Source of the DNA: Acidobacteriota bacterium
GTDB taxonomy: Bacteria > Acidobacteriota > UBA6911 > RPQK01 > DATIPO01
Length of the DNA: 12,056 nt
Assembly: GCA_028277865.1 (NCBI GenBank)
Contig: JANQFM010000128.1
Location: 1 to 12,056, forward strand
Direction: 5' to 3'
Positions 1 to 7,060 of this stretch are shown here, piece by piece; positions within the stretch are counted from its first letter, which is position 1, and the number at the start of each line of letters is the position of its first letter. The translations under genes and the position numbers were made by a program. The notes under the pieces are model-generated. The model did no database searches, was not told where the DNA came from, and worked only from the letters and a program-made list of their open reading frames with translations.

Positions 1-114
1 TGGCCATATATTCTCCGCGCCGGTTTCTTTCCTTTAGTGAGCAGCCTTGGGGTTAGCCCTTGCGTAAGCATTCGGTTAACCCGTGGGAGGAATTGAATCG
101 AGCAGCTTCTCTGG

Positions 115-313
115 GCCGCCGCCGGGCCTGTCCCGGCGGAGCCCACGACTGGACAGCTAGAATCGGTGGAGCCAGAGAATAGCGCATCCCCTCCCCTCCT
201 TCGGGGCTGCACGCAGCCCCGAAGGAGGGGAGGGGATGCGCAGAGACCGCGACGAGGTTGCTGGCTAGCCATTCAGTCATTCGCTCCGCCGGGGCGGGCC
301 CGACGGTGGCGGC
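115..313. repeat. Imperfect palindromic element with perfect 29-bp core arms
   Basis: Bases 182-210 and 213-241 are exact reverse complements separated only by AC, which gives a 60-bp near-perfect snap-back. The symmetry continues outward with mismatches: GCCGCC at 115-120 pairs with GGCGGC at 308-313, CCCGGCGGAGC on the left matches the complement of GCTCCGCCGGG on the right, and GCTAG occurs on both sides. The outer arms have diverged much more than the core. No target-site duplication is evident and there is no coding capacity. It could be a non-autonomous mobile element, a recombination-generated inverted duplication or a strong RNA hairpin. The sequence alone does not decide. Confidence 0.75.
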
Positions 314-382
314 TACATGGCACGTGCTTCCGTCAAATCAGCTCTGAAATCTGCGCCTTTGCGTGAGATCCGTTCTGGGATT

Positions 383-413
383 GCGGCCGCCTTCAAAAAG
401 GCGAGGCGGCCGC
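383..413. repeat. Hairpin with 10-bp perfect GC arms
   Basis: GCGGCCGCCT at 383-392 pairs with AGGCGGCCGC at 404-413 across an 11-base loop containing AAAAA. Neither side has a T-tract long enough for a classical intrinsic terminator. It lies about 290 bases past the 3' end of the universal stress gene and has no gene on its other side in this window. Confidence 0.5.
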
Positions 414-493
414 CGCTGGGTCATGGTTGTCTTTGGTAGGCTAGGTCATTGGTGGGCTTTTGGGGTAATTAGCGGTAGCGTTCGCAACAATTG

Positions 494-535
494 ATGTCCG
501 TAAAGGACGTCTTGAAAGTTCGTAGGAACGAACTT
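494..535. repeat. Two adjacent small hairpins
   Basis: The first pairs GATGTCC (493-499) with GGACGTC (505-511) with one wobble position. The second is a perfect 8-bp stem, AAGTTCGT (516-523) with ACGAACTT (528-535), around the loop AGGA. The spacing of only four bases between the stems looks organised, as in a structured RNA or a small repeat unit. There is no promoter or partner gene to assign a role. Confidence 0.4.
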
Positions 536-705
536 GCTTTGGAGGAACCCAGTCAGGCGGCCAGCCTCCAGGAATCGAAGGATGGAATCTATCGGCAGGA
601 TCGTTGATGCTGCCTGAAATGAGCTGACTCATTTTCATCATCCACCCCTCATTTCCTTAACTCGTCTCGTTGCAATTTCCAATAATCAGAAATTTCTGTT
701 TGTTT

Positions 706-1548
706 TCAGCCAATTCGCTTGCCGGGGAGGATTACGAGGGGGAAGGTCTCGCCCTTCAAGACAGCCAAGGCGGTGCTTCCCATTCCCACATAGTCTCCCT
801 GGTTCATCCCCCGTCTGCCCATGACGACCAGGTCGCAGTTCATCTGCTCGGCATGGCCGAGGATTTGCTGGCTGGGCCTGCCCTCGACGATATGGCTGCG
901 GGTGTCGGCGGGGGCATCGAAAAGCGAAAGCGATTCGGCGACCTTGTGCTCGGCCTGGGCCAAAGCCGCCGCTCGTCCGCGTCCCGCTTCGGGGAGTTTG
1001 GCCACGTGCAGGATATTCAGGCTGGCGTCGTATTCCTTGCAAAGGCGGATGGCCCATTCCAGGGCGTAATTGGAGGACCGTGAAAAGTCGATCGGGCAAA
1101 GCACCGGATTCCACGTGGTGGTGTAGGTTTCCATTTCGGGCGCCACCAGCACCGGGCAGGGCGAATCGACCACAATCCGTTCCGTGTTTGAGCCCACAAA
1201 GAACTTTTCCAGCGTTGAACGGCTCCGCTTGGCCACCAGGATCAAGTCGGCTTTTTCCTCGCGCACCAGCTTGCCCAAGGCACGTTGCGGTGCGCCGGAA
1301 GCCAGTCGGGCCTCGCACTGAACGCCCTGTATGCCTGGCGCTTTGAGGAACGACTCAAGGCGCTTCTGGTGTTCGTTTTCCCACTGCTTCAATTCCCTTT
1401 CCGGCTTGGAAAAGATCGAAGATGGGGGCTTGAGGGCGTGTGCTGCGATGATCCGGGCATTCGTCCTTCGAGCCAGGGCGGCTGCATATTCGAGGGTCTT
1501 GCGGGACGTGGCTGAGAAGTCGGTGGCAAAAATGATCTGATCTATCAT
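706..1548 (-). CDS. Tandem-domain universal stress protein (UspA family)
   Basis: Encodes 280 residues as two consecutive UspA folds (about 1-137 and 146-280). UspA proteins are cytoplasmic, often nucleotide-binding, and support survival under starvation or stress. Each domain opens with the typical strand and Asp (IIFATDFS, D10; VLCPIDFS, D154). The second domain carries the complete ATP-binding signature G-x2-G-x9-G-S (G244, G247, G257, S258). In the first domain the two leading glycines are Ala106 and Ser109, although G119-S120 remain, so only the second half is likely to bind ATP in the standard way. The ATG at 1548 is chosen because the UspA fold begins there and GGGAG lies about 11 bases upstream. 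The frame is open to 1839, but the extra 97 residues have no family character. It is probably transcribed alone, with no gene within 700 bases on either side. Confidence 0.9.
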   Translation of the reverse strand: MIDQIIFATDFSATSRKTLEYAAALARRTNARIIAAHALKPPSSIFSKPERELKQWENEHQKRLESFLKAPGIQGVQCEARLASGAPQRALGKLVREEKADLILVAKRSRSTLEKFFVGSNTERIVVDSPCPVLVAPEMETYTTTWNPVLCPIDFSRSSNYALEWAIRLCKEYDASLNILHVAKLPEAGRGRAAALAQAEHKVAESLSLFDAPADTRSHIVEGRPSQQILGHAEQMNCDLVVMGRRGMNQGDYVGMGSTALAVLKGETFPLVILPGKRIG

Positions 1549-2096
1549 GAGTCGGCATTCTCCCTGATCGGTTGAATCCCCGGCCTGGCGACCCGGCCCG
1601 ATGTCGGGATCGGGGCTCCCTTCGTGCCTGGCTCCCCAATCCCGCCGGGCAAAGTGCTGAGCTGCCCAGGGGCAGCCTCCCGATGGAAGGCTTGGTTGGG
1701 GAAGTGCCTGAAGACGGTCATACCCAGTCAGGGATGCTGGTTCAATTCTGCGTCCATTCCCACGCGGAATGAGGGCATTGCGTTGCCCTCCGGGTGCTGT
1801 TCGCAATGGGAGCGAGCTATTGTACCCTTTCCCCCTCACTTTGGCATTCTCCTCTCAGGCAGCGGTTGCAGCCGACAAGACGCCTAACGCCATGATGTTT
1901 TTTGCCACATTCAACCAGAAGGAAGGCAATCGGCGTACCATCTGTGCGGACTTCGTTCAAAGCCTGCCGTAGCGCAGCTCTGGGAGGATTGAAGTTTTGA
2001 AGCAGCGTCCGGGGCGCACCATTCGATGGGCATATGGCGCAACACAACCGTGCCTTATGACGCACTTGGGAGAGACTGGGGTGAGGCTACAGCCTC
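1549..2096. other. Gene-free region upstream of the universal stress gene
   Basis: There is no convincing coding frame. Two abutting hairpins lie at 1755-1790: CATTCC with GGAATG (1755-1760, 1766-1771), and GAGGGCA with TGCCCTC (1771-1777, 1784-1790). On the transcribed strand they sit about 200 bases before the universal stress start and could belong to its 5' leader. A third small inverted repeat, CCCGAT with ATCGGG, lies near 1598-1615. I could not pick out a credible -35/-10 pair. Confidence 0.4.
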
Positions 2097-2278
2097 TTAA
2101 CCCGGATTTCTCACGGGTTCTCTACTGCGGGGCCGCAATCATCCGCCCTGGCTGCGTTGCGCTCGGTCGGCCTGCTCGACGTACATCCAGTACGCCTGCG
2201 CGGGCCTTTCTCGCGACGCCTTGTCAGGACGGCCCTTGCGGCTCCTCGCGACGGCAACCCGTGAGAAATCCGGGTTAA
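2097..2278. mobile_element. Miniature inverted-repeat element (182 bp) at the 3' end of the response regulator gene
   Basis: Perfect 23-bp terminal inverted repeats occupy 2097-2119 and 2256-2278, with outer ends TTAACCCGG and CCGGGTTAA. The interior is itself imperfectly palindromic, so the whole unit can fold on itself. It has no coding capacity, as expected for a MITE-like element mobilised in trans. It shares an exact 15-base internal motif, CTGGCTGCGTTGCGC (2148-2162), and the general plan with the element at 3763-3924. Its right terminal repeat supplies the TAA stop of the neighbouring regulator. The TTAA ends could be the target duplication or part of the repeat. No transposase is present in the window. 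Confidence 0.8.
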
Positions 2279-3654
2279 TTCTTCGACAGGTTGTACTTCT
2301 TCATCTTGTATCGCAAGGTGTCACGGGTGATGGAAAGAAGCCGGGAAGCCTGGGACTGGTTGCCGTTGACTTGGAGGAGAGCCTTGCGAATGAGGTCCTT
2401 TTCGACCTCATAAAGGTTGATGCCTCCGGTCGGGATCTCAAATGAGTTTTCCCCGATCAGGATGGAGTGCCGGTCAGGCTCCCGGTTGCGCACCGGGATC
2501 AGATCAACATCAATGTAGTCCTGATCCTGCAGGATCATGGCTCGCTCAATGGCGTTTTTCAGCTCCCGCACGTTGCCTGGCCAGTCGTACTCCTGCAGCA
2601 GCCTTCGGGCTTTTGCGGTCAGTCCCTTGACCGTCTTCTTGAAGGCCCGGTTATAGTGATTGACGAAGTGGTCGGCCAGAAGGTCCAGGTCGTCCTTGCG
2701 CTCCCTCAGGGAGGGCAGTTGGATGGGGATGACCGAGAGCCGGTAAAAGAGATCCTCCCGGAATTCCTTTTCCCGGATGAGGCTTTTCAGATCCTTGTTG
2801 CTGGCGCAGACCACCCGGATGTCGACCTGCAGATCCTTGACGCCTCCGATGCGGCGGAAAGTGTAGTCCTCCAGCACGCGAAGCAGCTTGGCCTGCAGGT
2901 TGAGCGGCATTTCGCTGATTTCGTCAAAGAAAAGGGTGCCTCCGTCGGTCAGCTCCAGAAGCCCTTTCTTGGCCGTCTTGGCATCGGTATACGCGCCCCT
3001 CTCATGTCCGAAGAGTTCGTTTTCCAGCAGCTGCTCGGGGATGGCGGCGCAATTGAGGACCGTGAAGGGGCGACGGTGGCGACGGCTTTCATAGTGCAGC
3101 GCCTTGGCCACCAAGTCTTTCCCGGTGCCGCTGGCACCCTGAACCAGCACCGTGTTGGCCTCGCTGCTGGCCACCCTCTGGATCAATCGCTTGACCTTCA
3201 GGATCGGCTCCGACTGGCCGATGATCCGGTCCAGGGAATAGGTCTGGCGTTGCTCCAGCTTGCTGCGCTCCACTTCCTTGCGCAAGGTGGTCGTCTCCAG
3301 GGCGTTTTCGATGGAATGGAGCAGGCGTTCGAAGTTGATGGGCTTTTCCAGGAAGTCATAGGCGCCGATCTGCAATGCCTTGACAGCATCATCAATGGCG
3401 CCGTAGGCCGTTACCATGATCACCGGAATGGACGGCTGCAGCCGCTTCATCTCGAGAAGCACTTTGAGGCCATTGCCGTCTGGAAGCCGGACGTCCAGGG
3501 TCACCAGGTCGGGCAGGCTCTCGCGGAAAAGGGTCAGGGCCTGCGAGGCCGATTCGGCTTCAAGCGCCTCGAACCCGGAAGACTCCAGCTTTTGCCGGAT
3601 CGACCAGCGGACCAGTTTTTCGTCGTCTACCACAAGAATCGTCTTGGAACTCAT
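2275..3654 (-). CDS. Sigma-54-dependent response regulator, NtrC family
   Basis: Encodes 459 residues with the full three-part architecture. The receiver domain (1-120) has acidic pocket D10/D11, phosphoacceptor D54, T82 and K104. The AAA+ sigma-54 activator domain (about 142-375) has Walker A GASGTGKD (173-180), Walker B LFFDE (241-245) and the arginine-rich REDLFYRL segment (299-306). A Fis-type helix-turn-helix lies at about 420-455. The sigma-54 contact loop reads GAYTDA (220-225) instead of GAFTGA. When phosphorylated such proteins open sigma-54 promoters. The ATG at 3654 starts the receiver fold directly, with AGGG about 11 bases upstream. No histidine kinase is adjacent, so its signal is unknown. 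The stop codon lies inside a palindromic element, and a related element starts about 110 bases upstream. Family assignment is firm; the regulated genes are not known, and I see no clear sigma-54 promoter in the window. Confidence 0.96.
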   Translation of the reverse strand: MSSKTILVVDDEKLVRWSIRQKLESSGFEALEAESASQALTLFRESLPDLVTLDVRLPDGNGLKVLLEMKRLQPSIPVIMVTAYGAIDDAVKALQIGAYDFLEKPINFERLLHSIENALETTTLRKEVERSKLEQRQTYSLDRIIGQSEPILKVKRLIQRVASSEANTVLVQGASGTGKDLVAKALHYESRRHRRPFTVLNCAAIPEQLLENELFGHERGAYTDAKTAKKGLLELTDGGTLFFDEISEMPLNLQAKLLRVLEDYTFRRIGGVKDLQVDIRVVCASNKDLKSLIREKEFREDLFYRLSVIPIQLPSLRERKDDLDLLADHFVNHYNRAFKKTVKGLTAKARRLLQEYDWPGNVRELKNAIERAMILQDQDYIDVDLIPVRNREPDRHSILIGENSFEIPTGGINLYEVEKDLIRKALLQVNGNQSQASRLLSITRDTLRYKMKKYNLSKN

Positions 3655-3762
3655 GACTTATCAGCCCTGGGAATTGCGGTCGTTTCCAAGCAGTTCCAGC
3701 GGCCGGCTTGGGGCGGCCTCTCAATTCAAGCCCAGTGGCGGCTTCCAATCCAAAGGGCAGCA

Positions 3763-3924
3763 AGTGGGGTGTCTCAGAAGTTCCTCACCACTGTCGGCGG
3801 CCCTAATCGCCGCTGGCTGCGTTGCGCCTCCTGGAAAGACTCCCGATATTACTGCGTCGGCGCGCCTTGCCAGCGACAATTATGGCTCGCCGACTGTAAT
3901 TACGAACTTCTGAGACACCCCACT
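3763..3924. mobile_element. Miniature inverted-repeat element (162 bp) upstream of the response regulator
   Basis: Perfect 21-bp terminal inverted repeats lie at 3763-3783 and 3904-3924, with left end AGTGGGGTGTCTCAG. The interior folds on itself with mismatches and has no coding capacity. The motif CTGGCTGCGTTGCGC at 3813-3827 is identical to that of the element at 2097-2278 and sits at nearly the same distance from the inner end of the terminal repeat (33 versus 31 bases from GTTC). Both elements face the same way, so they look like diverged members of one family. It lies 108 bases before the regulator's start codon and could carry or interrupt its promoter. Confidence 0.8.
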
Positions 3925-4159
3925 AGGCACCTATTCTACGTCCCGCCCCAAATGGTGGACGCCTCGGAAGCCATGCGAAGGGCAATGCAATGTCGCTTCC
4001 ACAGTGCAAAACACTGGAATATTGGCAGATAGGGGCGAGTCAAAGTCTCGATCATAGGCCGGGGGGTGGGTGATTTGACGCACTTTGAGTGATTTCGCCA
4101 TCTCCGAATTGCTTTTTTGAAGGCCTGATCCAGTCAATCCTGATCTCCATTCCAGGCCA

Positions 4160-4399
4160 CTAGGCCGCTAGGGTTTCAGGATTCTTCACGATTGATTCAA
4201 ATTGGCTGCGAGGAGTCCGGCGGCGGTCGAGGGTTCCGGGTTCCGGGCTCCAGGTTCCGGATTCCAGAGTCCAGATCCCGAAAACCCGGAACCTGGAACC
4301 TGGAACCTGGAACCCTTCTGCGATCGGTCTGAGGCTCCGCCTCGCTAGGCCGCTAGGTTTGCTGTGTTCTTCACATTTGAGTCAAGTCTGCCACCGAGG
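4160..4399. repeat. Diverged direct repeats bracketing a hairpin
   Basis: CTAGGCCGCTAGG occurs exactly at 4160-4172 and 4345-4357. In both copies it is followed by a related stretch of about 40 bases that includes TTCTTCAC, a T-rich ATTGATTCAA-like block and GCGAGG or CCGAGG. The two copies enclose the heptamer hairpin at 4231-4315, suggesting an inserted or duplicated unit. It lies just past the 3' end of the CHAD gene. Confidence 0.5.
4231..4315. repeat. Hairpin built from GGAACCT heptamer repeats
   Basis: The right arm (4286-4315) contains four GGAACC blocks in a 7-base rhythm. The left arm (4231-4260) is its reverse complement at 27 of 30 positions. The 25-base loop is related sequence (CCAGAGTCCAG). 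Heptamer slippage may have expanded the arms. It could work as a bidirectional transcription stop, since it lies between the end of the CHAD gene and the region upstream of the response regulator. Confidence 0.65.
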
Positions 4400-4453
4400 C
4401 ACAGAGTGCAAAGAGAAGAATCAGAAAAAGCCCACTGGGGGGCGTCCGGCTCA

Positions 4454-5338
4454 TCATTTGAGACGCCTTGCGGGTACTGGCTGGAAGGCGGGTGCTGAAA
4501 GAGGGAGTGAGCTGTCAGGTTGGCAGTCGACTGCAGTCTTCAAGTCCGGCAGGAGCTGAAAAAAGGCCTGACGGCGTTCGCGCTTCTTGGCTGACAAGGC
4601 CTCTTTGTAGTTCTGACAGGCGGATTGGCATTCTGATTCCTGCCCGAAAGCCTCGACAAACCCCAAAGCCACCTCTTGGTCGTGCCACTGGCCCAAGGCC
4701 TGCTCAGCGGCTCGAAGAGCGGTTAAGACTTCTTGGGTCGGAGGAGTGGTGCGCAGGGACATTTCGAGAAGCTCAGCGGTGTGACGGACTCGCTTGGCCA
4801 GGATGCGCAAGGGGTGTAGGTCGTCTTCCGGCCCCGAAGCCTGGCCGCGCTGCAGCAATTCGCTCTGCAGCCAATGCAGCAGGTTCAATGCTCGGAGACG
4901 GGACTGCTGGGCTGACAAGCTGTCCAAAGCACGGATGACCGCCTCTTCCTTGGTGTCCAGCACAGCAGCGTCAAAACGGCTGCTTTTTTCGCGGAAGCCA
5001 AGCTTGGCCTCTTGTTCACGCAGGGCCAGATGTCGGCAAAAGGCCTTCAAGTCCCCGCCCGAATTTCCCATCCACTGCCGTGCCAGACCGAGTTGCACCT
5101 GCACGTCGCGCAAGCCTCCGGCCGACTTGAAGATGCGGCGGAAGGGCTTGAGGTGTTTTTTGGCCCGAAATTCTTCACTGAGCCCTTCCAGCAATTGGAA
5201 GACCGCTTTGAGGCGCTTGATTTCCACTCGCATTTGGTGGATGGCCTCTTCGTCGAACGTCCGGCTGGCAAGCGCATAGTGGCGACGGATTCCCTCAAAG
5301 CGCTGTACCGAGTAGCAGTGGATTTTCTTCAAATCCAT
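4454..5338 (-). CDS. CHAD-domain protein
   Basis: Encodes 294 residues, nearly all of it one CHAD (conserved histidine alpha-helical) domain. Both halves of the internally duplicated helical fold show the family motifs: HQMRVEIKRLKAVF (H34, basic face) followed by GGLRDVQV (75-82), then LHPLRILAKRVRHTAELLE (H175) followed by LGQWHDQEV (215-223). Known CHAD domains bind polyphosphate through these basic residues; that function is inferred here. No CYTH domain or polyphosphate kinase is fused or adjacent. It is cytoplasmic, with no signal or membrane segment. The ATG at 5338 starts just before the first CHAD helix, but its ribosome site is weak. The frame stays open to 5605, overlapping the upstream gene, and the added residues show no domain. 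It lies 187 bases downstream of the secreted protein gene, in the same direction, and may be co-transcribed with it. Confidence 0.88.
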   Translation of the reverse strand: MDLKKIHCYSVQRFEGIRRHYALASRTFDEEAIHQMRVEIKRLKAVFQLLEGLSEEFRAKKHLKPFRRIFKSAGGLRDVQVQLGLARQWMGNSGGDLKAFCRHLALREQEAKLGFREKSSRFDAAVLDTKEEAVIRALDSLSAQQSRLRALNLLHWLQSELLQRGQASGPEDDLHPLRILAKRVRHTAELLEMSLRTTPPTQEVLTALRAAEQALGQWHDQEVALGFVEAFGQESECQSACQNYKEALSAKKRERRQAFFQLLPDLKTAVDCQPDSSLPLSAPAFQPVPARRLK

Positions 5339-5525
5339 AGGATCGGTTCCCGAGGTGGATTGGCGCCAAGATTCCCTTTTTATCTTTGCACTCCAGGCGA
5401 CTCGGCGCAAATACTGCACCTCAGGCTTCACAGTCAAGATATCGAATAATTGGGGAGCCCGCGCTTCGAGGGCAGAAAAGTCGAACGGATTCCGGAGGGC
5501 GTCGCAACATGGAGGCAGCGTCGTT

Positions 5526-6371
5526 TCAGTATCCTTCCGGGTTCGGTTTCCGCCGGGGGACGGCAACGGTTTGGCCTCTTTCCAGAGCCTGGGCGTCCTC
5601 TGCACTCAGCCTCAGCAGACCCATTGCCGCTCGGCTGATCACGTTGTAGCGGACCGGCACGGAGAACGTATGCGCTGCTCCTGAGTCGGTCTTGGCCTGG
5701 ATGACCAGGCCGGATTTCAGGTTCTTGGCCTTCTCGGTCCCGACGTATCTCAGCCTGATCTTGCCCACCCCACCGCTCGGGACTTTCTCGGGGCTTTCCA
5801 GGAGTTCGAATAACCGGGCGTCATAAATCAGGCTCGTGATCTGCACGGTTTCCCGGGATCCGTTTCGGAGCCACAAGCTTCCGGTCTGGGATCCACTGAA
5901 AAAGTGGAGACGCAACACCTCGGGCCCCACGTCGACAACTCCGTTACGGGGTTCGACCGGCTTGTCGGAAGTCCAAAGGTTTTTCCGTGCCGAGATCGCA
6001 TCCCCAATCTCCACCTTCCAACCCTCTTCAGTCCGGACCCATTCCTCCCGGACTTTCCAGGGATAGACGCCGTCCTGCACGATGCGCCTGACTTCCACAG
6101 TCACAAGCATGCGTCTCGAACCGTCGACTTTCGAGGAAGGCCGTTCTTGAAGTTCAATCAGCTTCCAGGAGAGGAAGGGAGGCTCCTGGCGTCTTACGAA
6201 GTTCTGCCGAGACTCGAGTTCGACGTACTCGAGCGCCATCAGCTTGCGGCGGTGTTGGAGATGATCCCAGTAGGATTCGATCACGGTCTGAAGCCGCTCG
6301 GTTTTCTCGGGGGCTGAAGCGCTGATGCCCTGAAGCCCGAGTAATGCCGTCAATCCGATGGCTGCGATCAT
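5526..6371 (-). CDS. Secreted protein of unknown function with an NTF2-like and an Ig-like part
   Basis: Encodes 281 residues. The first 20 or so (MIAAIGLTALLGLQGISASA) are hydrophobic and end in an AxA-type cleavage site, so export is likely, although the usual basic n-region is missing. Residues about 27-125 resemble an NTF2/SnoaL-type fold in their order of helices and strands (YWDHLQHRR, then repeated strands ending in EEWVRTEEGWKVEIG). Residues about 145-245 read as a beta-sandwich like DUF1573 or other Ig-type domains (VDVGPEVLRLHF, LWLRNGSRETVQIT, VPSGGVGKIRLRY). There are no cysteines and no catalytic motif. The AGGGGAAG ribosome site lies close before the ATG. The gene starts 32 bases after the preceding secreted protein gene, implying a shared transcript. 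Both domain guesses rest on pattern only and are tentative. Confidence 0.75.
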   Translation of the reverse strand: MIAAIGLTALLGLQGISASAPEKTERLQTVIESYWDHLQHRRKLMALEYVELESRQNFVRRQEPPFLSWKLIELQERPSSKVDGSRRMLVTVEVRRIVQDGVYPWKVREEWVRTEEGWKVEIGDAISARKNLWTSDKPVEPRNGVVDVGPEVLRLHFFSGSQTGSLWLRNGSRETVQITSLIYDARLFELLESPEKVPSGGVGKIRLRYVGTEKAKNLKSGLVIQAKTDSGAAHTFSVPVRYNVISRAAMGLLRLSAEDAQALERGQTVAVPRRKPNPEGY

Positions 6372-6403
6372 GACTTCCCCTTGTGCCGCACCCTTTTTTG
6401 GAA

Positions 6404-7060
6404 TCAGCCCGAGGGAGGTGGTTCCTCTGACGGAGGGATGATGGGGACGCCCGCATTGGCGTCGAAGTCCCAGAAGGTCGTTCCCAAATCGGGCTGCAAC
6501 ACTATCGATTGGTTAAAGGTCGAAAAATCGGTCACGTTGGCAGTGCCCTGAACACCGTCGAAATTGGCCACGATCCATCCGTATCCGATGAAGTTCTCAC
6601 TGTGCCCTAACTCCATGGCGCGTTGAGGATAGCCTGCTTCCGCCAAGATCTCGCTGAGCAGGACCCGGTAGGTCCGTCCGGGCTCGAGTTGGCCCTCATC
6701 GTTCAGGCCCGCCCCGGGAGAGCCCATCTGCGTCTCATAGGTGAGCAGATGCCCGAACTCGTCCCACAGGAAGAATTCGATAGTTCCAACCAGGTCGTGA
6801 AAACGCTGGTCGAAGGTCTCCTGGATGCCCGGAGGCCCTGCCAAGGTGTTGGTCAGCGAAAAGGTCGTGTCAAAGCTCGCCGCCGGGATCGATGCGATGA
6901 AGACGGCGAATACGGCACGTTGCCGGGCAGTTGCCGCCTGATCGAACATCGTGATGCTGCCGGAACTGGGGGCCGGCCCGTCCTGAGCCAGTCCCCCCGC
7001 TGCGACAGCGGCCCCCAGTAAAACAGTCAGGAAGAAGTGCCGAATCCTGTGCTTGATCAT
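6404..7060 (-). CDS. Small secreted protein of unknown function
   Basis: Encodes 218 residues with a clear signal peptide: basic MIKHRIRH, hydrophobic FFLTVLLGAAVAAGG, and likely cleavage near LAQ-DG. The mature part has no cysteines and no membrane segment. It is rich in beta-forming stretches (GTIEFFLWDEFGHLLTYE, LEPGRTYRVLLSEI, FIGYGWIVANFDGVQGTAN). It ends in a proline-rich tail (PSEEPPPSG). I do not recognise a named family; an extracellular or periplasmic beta-sandwich is plausible. AGAAGGTG before the ATG is a good ribosome site. It is the first gene of the minus-strand unit that continues into the NTF2/Ig-like secreted protein and probably the CHAD gene. The divergent collagen-like gene faces it across 333 bases. 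Confidence 0.8.
   Translation of the reverse strand: MIKHRIRHFFLTVLLGAAVAAGGLAQDGPAPSSGSITMFDQAATARQRAVFAVFIASIPAASFDTTFSLTNTLAGPPGIQETFDQRFHDLVGTIEFFLWDEFGHLLTYETQMGSPGAGLNDEGQLEPGRTYRVLLSEILAEAGYPQRAMELGHSENFIGYGWIVANFDGVQGTANVTDFSTFNQSIVLQPDLGTTFWDFDANAGVPIIPPSEEPPPSG

Larger units (their letters stand above)
1..705. other. Gene-free region rich in palindromes
   Basis: No reading frame here has a recognisable protein family, and the short frames overlap inverted repeats. It holds a 199-bp imperfect palindrome (115-313), a 10-bp-arm hairpin (383-392 with 404-413) and two adjacent small hairpins (494-535). A 12-bp self-complementary motif, CAGAAATTTCTG, lies at 687-698, eight bases past the stop of the universal stress gene, and might help end its transcript, although no T-run follows it. 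I see nothing else at 1-110 or 540-680. Confidence 0.6.
3655..4453. other. Gene-free region upstream of the response regulator
   Basis: This 799-base stretch separates the response regulator from the CHAD gene and has no convincing coding frame. Small frames such as the minus-strand one at 3931-4137 lack any family signature. It contains the second miniature palindromic element (3763-3924), a heptamer-repeat hairpin (4231-4315) and the diverged direct repeats around it. The promoter of the response regulator must lie here or inside the element, but I cannot point to one. Confidence 0.5.

Noticed and set aside
1549..1839. N-terminal extension of the universal stress protein
   Set aside because: The open frame exists, but the extra 97 residues have no family character, and a ribosome site precedes the ATG at 1548.
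2467..4032. Long plus-strand frame (521 residues) over the regulator gene
   Set aside because: It lies antisense to a gene with complete receiver, AAA+ and helix-turn-helix motifs, and shows no domain of its own. High GC makes such shadow frames common.
5339..5605. N-terminal extension of the CHAD protein
   Set aside because: It would overlap the upstream secreted gene by 80 bases and adds no recognisable domain. The CHAD motifs begin shortly after the ATG at 5338.
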